A DNA stretch of 64,000 nucleotides from Streptomyces sp. BHT-5-2. GTDB lineage: Bacteria > Actinomycetota > Actinomycetes > Streptomycetales > Streptomycetaceae. Below the pieces are notes generated by a model. That model was not told the DNA's origin. It ran no database searches and worked only from the letters and a program-made list of their open reading frames with translations. The stretch is from contig NZ_CP081496.1 in the NCBI RefSeq assembly GCF_019774615.1, forward strand, positions 5,704,001 to 5,768,000. Reading direction: 5' to 3'. Made by a program: the position numbers and the translations under genes. This document shows positions 17,879 to 27,385 of the stretch, in pieces (position 1 is the stretch's first letter; each line of letters starts with the position of its first letter).

Positions 17879-19090
17879 TCAGTCCTCCAGAGCGGCGAGG
17901 CCGGGGAGCGTCTTGCCTTCGAGGTATTCGAGGCTGGCGCCGCCGCCGGTCGAAATGTGGCCGAACTTCGACTCGTCGAAGCCCAGGTTGCGGACGGCCG
18001 CGGCGGAGTCGCCGCCGCCGACGACGGTGAAGCCCGTGCTGTCGAGCAGGGCCTGCGCGATGGCGGTGGTGCCACCGGCGTAGTCAGGGTGCTCGGCGAC
18101 GCCGACCGGCCCGTTCCAGAAGACGGTCTCGGCGTCGACGATCTTGGAGGCGAACAGCTCACGGGACTTGGGGCCGATGTCGAGGCCCTCCTTATCGGAG
18201 GGGATCTTGTCGGCGTCGACCGTCTCGAAGTCGGCCGGGGCCTTCGTCTTGAGGTCGGGGAAGTCCGCGGAGACCAGCACGTCCACGGGCAGCACGAGCT
18301 CGACGCCGTTCTTCGCGGCGCGCTCCATGTACTCGGTGACGGTCGGGATCTGGTCCTCCTGGAGGAGGGAGATGCCGACCTCGTAGCCCTTGGCCTTGAG
18401 GAAGGTGTACGCCATGCCGCCGCCGATCAGCAGACGGTCGGCCTTGCCGAGCAGCTCGTCGATGACGGCGAGCTTGTCCGAAACCTTCGCACCGCCGAGG
18501 ACGACCGTGTAGGGGCGCTTGACGTCCTCGGTGAGCTTCTTCAGGACGCCGACCTCGGTGGCGATCAGGTCGCCGGCGGCGTGCGGCAGCCGCTTGGGCA
18601 GGTCGTAGACGGAGGCGTGCTTGCGGTGCACGGCACCGAAGCCGTCGCCGACGTAGAGGTCGGCGAGCTCGGCGAGCCGGTCGGCGAAGGTGCCGCGCTC
18701 GGCGTCGTCCTTGCTGGTCTCGCCGGCGTTGAAGCGGAGGTTCTCCAGGACGGCCACCTGACCGTCGGCCAGACCCGCGACCACGGACGCGGCCGACTCA
18801 CCGACCGTGTCGGTGGCGAACGCCACGGCCTGGCCGAGGATCTCGCCGAGCCGCTCGGCCGCCGGGGCCAGCGAGAAGGCCGGGTCCGGCGCACCCTTGG
18901 GACGGCCCAGGTGGGAGGCGACGATCACCTTGGCACCGAGCCCGGCGAGCTTGGCGATCGTCGGGGCGACGGCGCGGATCCGGCCGTCGTCGGTGATGGT
19001 GGTGCCGTCCATCGGGACGTTGAGATCGGCGCGGACGAAGACCCGCTTGCCTGCGACGCCTTCCGTGGCGAGGTCGTCGATCGTCTTCAT
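17879..19090 (-). CDS. pgk: Phosphoglycerate kinase
   Basis: The kinase makes ATP from 1,3-bisphosphoglycerate in glycolysis. The 403-residue, two-domain protein has the substrate-binding RADLNVPMDG near residue 21, SHLGRPKG near 60, and nucleotide-binding GGAKVSDKL near 200 and GGGDSAAAV near 357. It lies between gap and tpiA on the minus strand. A long imperfect hairpin (19130-19165) separates it from gap. Confidence 0.98.
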   Translation of the reverse strand: MKTIDDLATEGVAGKRVFVRADLNVPMDGTTITDDGRIRAVAPTIAKLAGLGAKVIVASHLGRPKGAPDPAFSLAPAAERLGEILGQAVAFATDTVGESAASVVAGLADGQVAVLENLRFNAGETSKDDAERGTFADRLAELADLYVGDGFGAVHRKHASVYDLPKRLPHAAGDLIATEVGVLKKLTEDVKRPYTVVLGGAKVSDKLAVIDELLGKADRLLIGGGMAYTFLKAKGYEVGISLLQEDQIPTVTEYMERAAKNGVELVLPVDVLVSADFPDLKTKAPADFETVDADKIPSDKEGLDIGPKSRELFASKIVDAETVFWNGPVGVAEHPDYAGGTTAIAQALLDSTGFTVVGGGDSAAAVRNLGFDESKFGHISTGGGASLEYLEGKTLPGLAALED

Positions 19091-19129
19091 GTGAAGTGAC
19101 TCCGTTGTAGTCCGTCATGGGACGGGGCC

Positions 19130-19165
19130 CGCAGCGCGCGTTTCCGCGCCCTGCGAGCCCCGTCC
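19130..19165 (-). terminator. Hairpin between gap and pgk
   Basis: GGACGGGGC (19130-19138) pairs with GCCCCGTCC (19157-19165). Inner GCAG/CTGC and GCGCG/CGCGC pairs add stability. It lies 37 bp after the gap stop and may reduce read-through into pgk, keeping gap mRNA more abundant. Confidence 0.65.
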
Positions 19166-19201
19166 TCACATTCCGGTGCCTTGGGTGACGTCAGGCGGTG
19201 A

Positions 19202-20206
<1,005 letters not shown>

Positions 20207-20401
20207 GAACCGATCTCCTCGTTGGTACGCCGGTTTTGGATACCGGCGAGCTGTATGGGCTGTCCCCGACCGCCTCCGACCCTACCCCCTCAACGAGACG
20301 TACGTGACATTGACATCGGCGCCGAAAGATGCTCAGGTGAGCGGCTTCGAGCCCCTCTGACGCACGGTCCGTTCCGGCCCCTTCCGGCGGCCCGCACGCA
20401 G

Positions 20402-20437
20402 GCGCCCCCGGCACCCGATGACGGGTGCCGGGGGCGC
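20402..20437 (-). terminator. Terminator of the uvrC-rapZ-yvcK-whiA operon
   Basis: A perfect 16-bp stem (20402-20417 with 20422-20437, arm GCGCCCCCGGCACCCG) and a 4-nt loop ATGA lie 19 bp past the whiA stop codon. Confidence 0.9.
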
Positions 20438-20456
20438 GCGGAAAGCGGCGGCCGCG

Positions 20457-21446
20457 TCAGCTGACCATGCCGTCCGCGAGCTCCTCGGTGAGGTTGGACT
20501 CGGTGCCCGGGATGCCGAGGTCCTGGGCGCGCTTGTCGGCCATCGCCAGCAGGCGCCGGATGCGGCCGGCGACCGCGTCCTTGGTCAGCGGCGGATCGGC
20601 CAGCGCGCCCAGCTCCTCCAGGGACGCCTGCTTGTGCTCCATGCGCAGCCGGCCGGCCGCGGCGAGGTGCTCGGGGACCTCCTCGCCGAGGATCTCCAGG
20701 GCGCGCTGGACCCGGGCGCCGGCGGCGACCGCGGCCCGCGCGGAGCGGCGGAGGTTGGCGTCGTCGAAGTTGGCGAGGCGGTTGGCGGTGGCCCGGACCT
20801 CGCGGCGCATCCGCCGCTCCTCCCATGCCAGCACCGACTCATGGGCGCCGAGCCGCGTCAGCAGGGCGCCGATGGCGTCACCGTCACGGACGACCACGCG
20901 GTCGACGCTGCGGACCTCGCGGGCCTTGGCGCCGATGCCGAGACGGCGGGCCGCGCCGACCAGGGCGAGGGCGGCCTCGGGGCCGGGGCAGGTGACCTCC
21001 AGGGAGGACGAACGGCCGGGCTCGGTCAGCGAGCCGTGGGCCAGGAAGGCGCCGCGCCAGGCGGCCTCGGCGTCGCAGGTCGCGCCGGAGACCACCTGTG
21101 GTGGCAGTCCGCGGATGGGACGGCCGCGGCCGTCGACCAGGCCGGTCTGCCGGGCGAGCTGGTCGCCGCCGGCCACCACGCGGACGACGTAGCGGCTGCC
21201 GCGCCGCAGGCCGCCGGGGGCCATCACCACCAGGTCGGAGGAGTGCCCGAAGATCTCCAGGATGTCCTTGCGGAGCCGGCGGGCGGCGATGCCCGTGTCG
21301 AGCTCCGCCTCGATCACGATGCGGCCGCTGACCAGGTGCAGACCACCCGCGAACCGCAGGATCGACGAGACCTCCGACTTCCGGCAGCAGGTCCGGGTGA
21401 CGGGGAGCCGGGAGATCTCATCCTTCACCGCAGCCGTCATCGCCAT
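20457..21446 (-). CDS. whiA: Sporulation regulator WhiA
   Basis: WhiA is a DNA-binding protein that, with WhiB, switches on septation genes in aerial hyphae. The 329-residue protein has a LAGLIDADG endonuclease-like N-terminal part (LRFAGGLHLVSGRIVIEAELD; CDAEAAWRGAFLAHGSLT) without the catalytic acid pair, then a C-terminal helix-turn-helix (RRMRREVRATANRLANFD; LGALADPPLTKDAVAGRIRRLL). ATG 21446 has AAGGA about 9 nt upstream and overlaps yvcK by 10 bp; ATG 21440 is possible. It is the last gene of an operon headed by a damage-type promoter. An additional developmental promoter inside the operon is known in S. coelicolor. Confidence 0.97.
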   Translation of the reverse strand: MAMTAAVKDEISRLPVTRTCCRKSEVSSILRFAGGLHLVSGRIVIEAELDTGIAARRLRKDILEIFGHSSDLVVMAPGGLRRGSRYVVRVVAGGDQLARQTGLVDGRGRPIRGLPPQVVSGATCDAEAAWRGAFLAHGSLTEPGRSSSLEVTCPGPEAALALVGAARRLGIGAKAREVRSVDRVVVRDGDAIGALLTRLGAHESVLAWEERRMRREVRATANRLANFDDANLRRSARAAVAAGARVQRALEILGEEVPEHLAAAGRLRMEHKQASLEELGALADPPLTKDAVAGRIRRLLAMADKRAQDLGIPGTESNLTEELADGMVS

Positions 21447-22498
21447 GGGCCGATCCTTCCATGCATCCGAAAAATACGGTCGTACGCGGCTGCCAGCAGT
21501 TCCGGATCGTGCCGGTCGGGGGCTCCACCGGCACCGGGCCGGGCGTCGTCTCCGCGTCGGGCGACCGCGGCCAGCTCGACCTCGCTGCCCACCAGCTGCT
21601 TGGCGGCAACCGTCAGACCGTCGATGTCGGGCACCGCGGCCTCGTCGGCCAGCACCACGTCGAAGGCGAGTTTAGGGGCGTGTCGGGCCAAAACCTCCAA
21701 ATGACGCTGCGGGGAGAAGCCCTCGGTTTCGCCCGGCTGGGGTGCGAGGTTGAGCGAGAGGACCTTCCGGGCCTGGGTCTCCTCCAGGGCCACGCGCAGC
21801 TCGGGGACGAGCAGATGCGGGATGACCGAGGAGAACCACGAACCGGGGCCGAGCACCACCCAGTCGGCGTCACGGACGGCGGCCACCGCCTCGGGGACGG
21901 CCGGCGGGTCCTCGGGGACGACGTGGACGGACTGCACCTCGCCGCGGGTGAGGGCGACCGTGGCCTGGCCTCGGACCGTGCCGATCGCGTCCGGGTGCTC
22001 TGGTTCCAGCCCCTTGACCTGGGCCTGGAGCTCCAGCGGCACCGCCGACATGGGCAGCACCCGGCCGTGCGCGCCCAGCAGCCGGCCGACCAGGTCGAGG
22101 GCCTGGACGTGGTCGCCGAGCTGCTCCCACAGCGCGACGATCAGCAGATTGCCCACCGCGTGGTCGTGCAGCTCGCCCTCGCTCTGGAAGCGGTGCTGGA
22201 TCACCCGGGCCCAGGTCTGGCCCCAGTCGTCGTCGCCGCACAGCGCGGCCAGCGCCTTGCGCAGGTCGCCGGGGGGCAGCACGCCCAGTTCGTCGCGGAG
22301 CCGGCCGCTGGAGCCGCCGTCGTCGGCGACGGTGACCACGGCGGTCAGGTCGCGGGTGATGCGGCGCAGCGCGGCGAGCGAGGCGGACAGGCCCATGCCG
22401 CCGCCGAGCGCCACCACCTTGGGGGTGGCGCCCTTCGTCGCGCGGCCGCTGGGGACGAAGCGGCGGACCCGGCGGAGCCGCGGTGTACGGGAGGTCAC
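21437..22498 (-). CDS. yvcK: YvcK/CofD-like gluconeogenesis factor
   Basis: YvcK-family proteins bind UDP-sugars and link carbon supply to cell-wall synthesis and cell shape. The 353-residue protein starts with 25 basic residues, then VVALGGGMGLSASLAALRR, the nucleotide-binding loop of the CofD fold. DDGGSSGRLRDELGVLPPGDLRKAL is the family signature and HAVGNLLIVAL follows. GTG 22498 overlaps the rapZ stop (GTGA) and the gene overlaps whiA. The rapZ-yvcK-whiA order is conserved widely in Gram-positives. Confidence 0.95.
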   Translation of the reverse strand: MTSRTPRLRRVRRFVPSGRATKGATPKVVALGGGMGLSASLAALRRITRDLTAVVTVADDGGSSGRLRDELGVLPPGDLRKALAALCGDDDWGQTWARVIQHRFQSEGELHDHAVGNLLIVALWEQLGDHVQALDLVGRLLGAHGRVLPMSAVPLELQAQVKGLEPEHPDAIGTVRGQATVALTRGEVQSVHVVPEDPPAVPEAVAAVRDADWVVLGPGSWFSSVIPHLLVPELRVALEETQARKVLSLNLAPQPGETEGFSPQRHLEVLARHAPKLAFDVVLADEAAVPDIDGLTVAAKQLVGSEVELAAVARRGDDARPGAGGAPDRHDPELLAAAYDRIFRMHGRIGPWR

Positions 22499-23448
22499 TC
22501 GCGCCCCATGTCCCGGTGCACCACGACCGTTTCCACACCGTCGGAGGTCAGCCGGCGGGCCAGCTTCTCGGACATCGCGACGCTGCGGTGCTTGCCGCCG
22601 GTGCAGCCGACCGCGATCGTCACATAGCGCTTGCCCTCGCGGCGGTAGCCCGCCGCGACCAGGCGCAGCAGGTCGGTGTAGCCGTCCAGGAACTCCTTGG
22701 TGCCGGGCTGCTTGAAGACGTAGTCGGAGACCTCGTCGTTCAGGCCCGTGAAGGGCCGGAGTTCGGGGACCCAGTGCGGGTTGGGGATGAAGCGGCAGTC
22801 GATGACCATGTCCGCGTCGACCGGGAGGCCGTACTTGAAGCCGAACGACATGACCGTGGCGCGCAGCTCCGGGGCCTCCTCGCCGGCGAACTGGGCGTCG
22901 AGCTTGGCGCGGAGTTCGTGGACGTTGAGGCTGGAGGTGTCGATGACCAGGTCGGCGTCGCCGCGCAGTTCGCGCAGCAGGTCGCGCTCGGCGGCGATGC
23001 CGTCGACGATCCGGCCGTCGCCCTGGAGCGGGTGCGGGCGGCGGACGGACTCGAAGCGGCGCACCAGGGCCTCGTCGGAGGACTCCAGGAAGACGATGCG
23101 GCGCTTGACGTTCTGTGCGTCGAGGGTGGCCAGGGACGCCTTGAGGTTGGCGAAGAAACGGCGGCCGCGGACGTCGACGACCACGGCGATCTTGGCGACG
23201 TTGCCCTGGGAGCGGGCGCCGAGCTCGACCATCGGCGGGATGAGCTCGGGCGGGATGTTGTCGACGACGAACCAGCCGAGGTCCTCCAGGCACTTCGCCG
23301 CCGTGCTGCGGCCGGCGCCGGACATGCCGGAGATGATCACCAGCTCGGGGATCGCGGCGCTCTCGCCCTGATCGGCTTCGCGCATCGTGCCCGTACTCAC
23401 CTGTGCACCGTCTCTCTCGGTTTCCTGCGTCTCGTGCGGTGTGCTCAT
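22495..23448 (-). CDS. rapZ: RapZ/YvcJ-family nucleotide-binding protein
   Basis: RapZ proteins bind nucleotides; in enterobacteria they are RNase adaptors controlling glucosamine-6-phosphate synthase, while the role in actinobacteria is unclear. The 317-residue protein has a non-conserved acidic first 33 residues, then P-loop GMSGAGRST near 41-49, DNIPPELIPPMVEL, RPHPLQ, and the C-terminal IAVGCTGGKHRSVAMSEKL. The ATG overlaps the uvrC stop and the stop overlaps yvcK, giving strict coupling in the operon. Confidence 0.95.
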   Translation of the reverse strand: MSTPHETQETERDGAQVSTGTMREADQGESAAIPELVIISGMSGAGRSTAAKCLEDLGWFVVDNIPPELIPPMVELGARSQGNVAKIAVVVDVRGRRFFANLKASLATLDAQNVKRRIVFLESSDEALVRRFESVRRPHPLQGDGRIVDGIAAERDLLRELRGDADLVIDTSSLNVHELRAKLDAQFAGEEAPELRATVMSFGFKYGLPVDADMVIDCRFIPNPHWVPELRPFTGLNDEVSDYVFKQPGTKEFLDGYTDLLRLVAAGYRREGKRYVTIAVGCTGGKHRSVAMSEKLARRLTSDGVETVVVHRDMGRE

Positions 23449-25544
23449 CGGTCCTGCCCCCGTTCTGCTGACAACGCGGCCGGTGGGGCCTCGTCATCCT
23501 CAATGATCTCTCCTGTGGCGGTGTTCACCGCGGGGGCGGACGGGGCCGCGGCGGCCAGCGCCGCGGCGACCGTCTCGGCGGTCTTCCGGCCGACGCCCGG
23601 GACCTGGCAGATCTCCTCGACCGTGGCCGCCCGCAGCTTCTTCAGCGAGCCGAAGTGCTTCAGCAGGGCCTGGCGGCGGGTCTCGCCGAGCCCGGCGACG
23701 GCGTCCAGCGGGGAGGACTTCAGCCGCTTGCCGCGCTTGCTGCGCTGGTAGGTGATCGCGAAGCGGTGCGCCTCGTCGCGGACCCGCTGGAGGAGGTAGA
23801 GCCCCTCGCTGCTGCGGGGCAGCACCACCGGGTCGTCCTCGCCGGGCAGCCAGACCTCCTCCAGGCGCTTGGCCAGGCCGCAGACCGCGACGTCGTCGAT
23901 GCCCAGCTCGTCCATGGCGCGGCGGGCGGCCGCGACCTGGGGGGCGCCGCCGTCGACGACCACGAGCTGGGGAGGGTAGGCGAAGCGCCTGGGGCGGCCC
24001 TCGTCGTCGGTGAGGGCCGCGGCCGGGCCGGGCTCGGCCGGCGCGGCGGCCGAGCCCGCCTCGGCGCCCGGCTCCACGGCCGCCTCCATGACCGCCTCCC
24101 CCGCTGTGTCCTCCGGGGGCTCCTCCGTCCACTCCCCCGACTTCTGCTTCTCCTGGAGATAGCGCTTGAAGCGGCGGCCGATGACCTCGTGCATGGCGCG
24201 GACATCGTCCTGGCCGGCGAAGCCCTTGATCTGGAAGCGGCGGTATTCGCTCTTCCGGGCCAGCCCGTCCTCGAACACCACCATGGAGGCGACGACGTCC
24301 TCGCCCTGGAGGTGCGAGATGTCGAAGCACTCGATGCGCAGCGGGACCGTGTCCAGGTCGAGGGCCTGGGCGATCTCCTCCAGCGCGCGGGAGCGGGTGG
24401 TCAGGTCGGAGGCGCGCCGGGTCTTGTGCAGGGCGAGCGCCTGCTGGGCGTTGCGCGCGACGGTGGCCATCAGGTCCTTCTTGTCGCCGCGCTGCGGGAT
24501 GCGCAACGAGACCTGGGAGCCGCGGCGCTGGGTGAGCCACTGGGCGACCGGTTCGAGCGGGTCGGGCAGCGCCGGGACCAGCACCTCCCGGGGGACCGCG
24601 TCCCCCTGCTCCTCGCCGTAGAGCTGCTGGAGGGCGTGCTCGACGAGATCGCCGGTGGTGACCGCCTCGACCTTGTCGGTGACCCAGCCGCGCTGGCCGC
24701 GCACCCGGCCGCCGCGGACGTGGAAGATCTGGACGGCGGCCTCGAGTTCGTCCTCGGCGAGGGCGATCAGGTCGGCGTCGGTGGCGTCCGCGAGCACCAC
24801 CGCACTCTTCTCCATGGCCCGTCTGAGGGCGCCTATGTCGTCCCGCAGGCGGGCGGCGCGCTCGTACTCCATCTCCTCGGCCGCCTCCTGCATCCCGCGC
24901 TCCAGGCGGCGGATGTGGGCGCCGGTGCGGCCGGCCATGAAGTCGCAGAACTCCTCGGCGAGTTCGCGGTGGTCCTCGGGGGAGATCCGGCCGACGCAGG
25001 GGGCCGAGCACTTGCCGATGTAGCCGAGCAGGCAGGGGCGGCCGATCTGGGCGGAACGCTTGAAGACGCCGGCGGAGCACGTCCGCACGGGGAAGACCCG
25101 CAGCAGCAGGTCGACGGTCTCGCGGATGGCCCAGGCGTGGGCGTACGGACCGAAGTAGCGCACGCCCTTCTTCTTGGCGCCGCGCATCACCTGGACGCGG
25201 GGGAACTCCTCGCCCAGGGTCACCGCGAGGTACGGATAGCTCTTGTCGTCGCGGTACTTGACGTTGAACCGCGGGTCGAACTCCTTGATCCAGCTGTATT
25301 CGAGCTGGAGCGCCTCGACCTCGGTGGAGACCACGGTCCATTCCACCGAGGCGGCGGTGGTCACCATCGTGCGGGTGCGCGGGTGCAGCCCGGCCAGGTC
25401 CTGGAAGTAGTTCGCCAGGCGCTGGCGCAGGCTCTTGGCCTTGCCTACGTAGATGACCCGGCCGTGCTCGTCGCGGAATTTATAGACCCCCGGCGAGTCG
25501 GGGATCTGTCCCGGCTTGGGTCGGTAGCTACTGGGGTCTGCCAT
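23445..25544 (-). CDS. uvrC: UvrABC excinuclease subunit C
   Basis: UvrC makes both incisions flanking DNA damage in nucleotide excision repair. The 699-residue protein has the GIY-YIG domain at the N-terminus (SPGVYKF, then VIYVGKAKSLRQRLANYF), the Cys cluster in GRPCLLGYIGKCSAPC, a UVR motif (MEYERAARLRDDIGALRRAM), an RNase H-like second nuclease (IECFDISHLQG; VVVDGGAPQV) and a C-terminal HhH2 (LRAATVEEICQVPGVGRKTAETVAAAL). An Ala/Glu-rich insert of about 40 residues splits the RNase H region. ATG 25544 lies 7 nt after the -10 of a RecA-NDp promoter, so the transcript is probably leaderless. It heads the operon to whiA. Confidence 0.97.
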   Translation of the reverse strand: MADPSSYRPKPGQIPDSPGVYKFRDEHGRVIYVGKAKSLRQRLANYFQDLAGLHPRTRTMVTTAASVEWTVVSTEVEALQLEYSWIKEFDPRFNVKYRDDKSYPYLAVTLGEEFPRVQVMRGAKKKGVRYFGPYAHAWAIRETVDLLLRVFPVRTCSAGVFKRSAQIGRPCLLGYIGKCSAPCVGRISPEDHRELAEEFCDFMAGRTGAHIRRLERGMQEAAEEMEYERAARLRDDIGALRRAMEKSAVVLADATDADLIALAEDELEAAVQIFHVRGGRVRGQRGWVTDKVEAVTTGDLVEHALQQLYGEEQGDAVPREVLVPALPDPLEPVAQWLTQRRGSQVSLRIPQRGDKKDLMATVARNAQQALALHKTRRASDLTTRSRALEEIAQALDLDTVPLRIECFDISHLQGEDVVASMVVFEDGLARKSEYRRFQIKGFAGQDDVRAMHEVIGRRFKRYLQEKQKSGEWTEEPPEDTAGEAVMEAAVEPGAEAGSAAAPAEPGPAAALTDDEGRPRRFAYPPQLVVVDGGAPQVAAARRAMDELGIDDVAVCGLAKRLEEVWLPGEDDPVVLPRSSEGLYLLQRVRDEAHRFAITYQRSKRGKRLKSSPLDAVAGLGETRRQALLKHFGSLKKLRAATVEEICQVPGVGRKTAETVAAALAAAAPSAPAVNTATGEIIEDDEAPPAALSAERGQDR

Positions 25545-25551
25545 GCCCACC

Positions 25552-25574
25552 ACCCTACTGACCGCCACCGACAA
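25552..25574 (-). promoter_or_regulatory. RecA-NDp (PafBC-type) promoter of uvrC
   Basis: The minus strand reads TTGTCGGTG (25574-25566), 8 bp, TAGGGT (25557-25552), then 7 nt to the uvrC ATG. It is a full match to the damage promoter consensus with leaderless spacing. Confidence 0.88.
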
Positions 25575-25660
25575 TCCGGCCCGGGGCGGCGGAGCCCGCC
25601 CCCTCAGCGCCCCGGCGTGCGGGCGGAGGGACGGGCTCCGGTGGTGCGGGCGGGGTGCGG

Positions 25661-26551
25661 TCAGCGGGCGCGGCGCCGGCGCGCGGCCGCGACGGCCGAC
25701 AGGCCCAGGGCGAGCACTGCTGCCGCGCCCGCGACGGTGGAGGCGGCGGTCACCGGGAAGGTGTCGCCGGCCGCCGTCTCCGCCGCGGCCATGTCGGCCG
25801 CATCGGCCTCGTCCGCGGCGAGCGGGTGCGGCGCGCGGCTGGCGCCGGGGCCGGCCGGCGCACCGCCGGGGCCGAAGCCGCCGGCCTCGCCGCGCTTGTC
25901 GTACGCGGAGCCCGGGAGCTTGTCGCCGTACGCGGCGGCGACCCGCTTCTGGTAGGCGGCGACGGTGGTGCCGTGGGCGCCGACGGCCTTGCGGGCGGCG
26001 GCGTCCAGGGGTTCGATGCGGTCGCCGCGCTGGACGTACCAGGCGTCGATCTGCGGCTCGTGGAAGACCGTGCCGCCGCGGCCGGCGCCGGCCGCGGCGT
26101 AGCGGGTCTCGTCGTCGCCGCTGGCGATGTTGACGACTTTCCAGGAGGCGCCCTGGCGGGCGGTCCACACGGACGCCGTGCGGCCGTCGGCGGCGACGGC
26201 CCTGGTGGCCATGAACTCCAGCCGGGCCACCGGGGCGTCGGCCCGGCCGCGGACGAAGTCGGGCGAGAGGACGTAGACCGGGACGGTGGCGCCCTCGACC
26301 TGCGGGGCGGTGCGGGACGGTGCGGTCAGGCCGGCGCGGGCCCCGTCCTTGGCCGGGGCGGCGGCGAAGAAGCGGGCCAGGGTGTCCAGGGTCGCCGGGG
26401 CGGTGGCCGCGTCGTGGGCGGCGGTCAGGCCGTCGCGCGGCGGGGCGGGCGGGGCCGGCGCGGCGGCCAGGGCGGCGTGCGGGGCGAGGCCGAGGAGGGC
26501 GGCGGCGAGGGTGCCCGTGGCGGCGGCGCGGACGACGATGCGCTTCGGCAT
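25661..26551 (-). CDS. Secreted, C-terminally anchored protein of unknown function
   Basis: The 296-residue protein starts with a signal peptide (MPKRIVVRAAATGTLAAALL to about residue 30, cleavage near ALAAAP). The outer domain of about 200 residues contains PVYVLSPDFVRG, ASVWTARQGASWKVVNIASG and VFHEPQIDAWYVQRGDRIEPL. It ends with a Gly/Pro/Ala linker, one membrane helix (VAGAAAVLALGLSAVAAA) and RRRRAR. There is no LPXTG sortase signal. The gene starts 4 bp after the stop of the papain-like peptidase gene, with AGGAG 9 nt upstream. The two are almost certainly one operon, and this protein may be its anchor, inhibitor or substrate. Confidence 0.75.
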   Translation of the reverse strand: MPKRIVVRAAATGTLAAALLGLAPHAALAAAPAPPAPPRDGLTAAHDAATAPATLDTLARFFAAAPAKDGARAGLTAPSRTAPQVEGATVPVYVLSPDFVRGRADAPVARLEFMATRAVAADGRTASVWTARQGASWKVVNIASGDDETRYAAAGAGRGGTVFHEPQIDAWYVQRGDRIEPLDAAARKAVGAHGTTVAAYQKRVAAAYGDKLPGSAYDKRGEAGGFGPGGAPAGPGASRAPHPLAADEADAADMAAAETAAGDTFPVTAASTVAGAAAVLALGLSAVAAARRRRAR

Positions 26552-26555
26552 GGCC

Positions 26556-27146
26556 TCAGGCTCCTATCCGGTAGAGGGAGTGGGTCCAGGAGAAGGAGCT
26601 GCCGTTCACGTAGTAGTCGAAGTCGCCCCAGTTGTACCGGTTGTTGGAGGGCCAGGGGTCGCCCCAGTACAACCAGTTGCGGGAGGTGTCGAAACCGTAG
26701 AGGACGTGCATGTGGCCGCCACCGGACGCCCACTCGATTCGGGTCTCGATGGGGCGGTTGGCGTTGATCTCGTTCTGGACGGTGCTGTAGCGGAGCCAAC
26801 CGGTCACATACGAGCCAGGATTGATGCCCATCCAGTCGAATGCGTTCTGCACATTGCCCAGCGTGGCCTGGTTGTTGGGGCAGGTGGAGCCCTGTTGACG
26901 ATCGAACGCGGCGTTGCAGAACTGGTTCTGGCTGTAGTTCCGGCCGAACCAGGTCGCGATGGTGTTGCCGGAACCGGCCCAGCACCAGTTGGTCTTCTGC
27001 TGGGCCTGCATGCTGATGTCGAGGCGGTTGGCGGCCTGCGGAGCGGCCGTGGCGGTGCCGGGGAGCCCGGTCAGGGCCACGGCGGCGAACACGGCGGCCG
27101 ACAGCCATCTGCGGCGCCCGCGCCGCACGGACGGAGAGTGGGACAT
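26556..27146 (-). CDS. Secreted papain-like cysteine peptidase
   Basis: The 196-residue precursor has a strongly basic signal peptide (SVRRGRRRWLSAAVFAAVAL, cleavage after ATA near residue 35). The mature part is about 160 residues. QQKTNWCWAGSGNTIATWFG carries the oxyanion Gln and nucleophile Cys; SGGGHMHVLYGFD holds the catalytic His and YWGDPWPSNN the third residue. Four other Cys may form disulfides. The fold resembles the C39/C70 (AvrRpt2-like) papain families. ATG 27146 follows GGGAGGAA at about 7 nt; the frame extends upstream without a signal-like start. Substrate unknown. Confidence 0.82.
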   Translation of the reverse strand: MSHSPSVRRGRRRWLSAAVFAAVALTGLPGTATAAPQAANRLDISMQAQQKTNWCWAGSGNTIATWFGRNYSQNQFCNAAFDRQQGSTCPNNQATLGNVQNAFDWMGINPGSYVTGWLRYSTVQNEINANRPIETRIEWASGGGHMHVLYGFDTSRNWLYWGDPWPSNNRYNWGDFDYYVNGSSFSWTHSLYRIGA

Positions 27147-27204
27147 GGCGTTCCTCCCGTGTGGGGTGAGGGGGAGAGAGGAGCGCATCCGGATGCTGTT
27201 GAGG

Positions 27205-27233
27205 AGCATCGGGTGTTGTCGCAGGCAGGTCAA
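27205..27233 (-). promoter_or_regulatory. Possible promoter of the peptidase operon
   Basis: On the minus strand TTGACC (27233-27228) is followed after 17 bp by GATGCT (27210-27205). The -35 is good and the -10 is weak. Confidence 0.35.
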
Positions 27234-27385
27234 CACGCTTCAATGCGAGGTGACATGGGGGTGTGGACGAGCGGGCCCGGATGTGAACGTCCGGTGCCCG
27301 GCGTCCTGCAGTGAACGAGCAGGGAGCGCGTGCGCCGTGCGTTCCGGTTGTGAACATTCACCGCGCGCGCCGGAGGATTGAGGCA

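Noticed and set aside
23461..23485. TTGTCAGCA upstream of rapZ resembling a RecA-NDp box
   Set aside because: The GTG of the first half is changed and no TANNNT follows 8 bp later; it lies inside uvrC.
27311..27385. Upstream GTG start for the HTH regulator
   Set aside because: No ribosome site there, while GGAGG lies 9 nt before ATG 27386.
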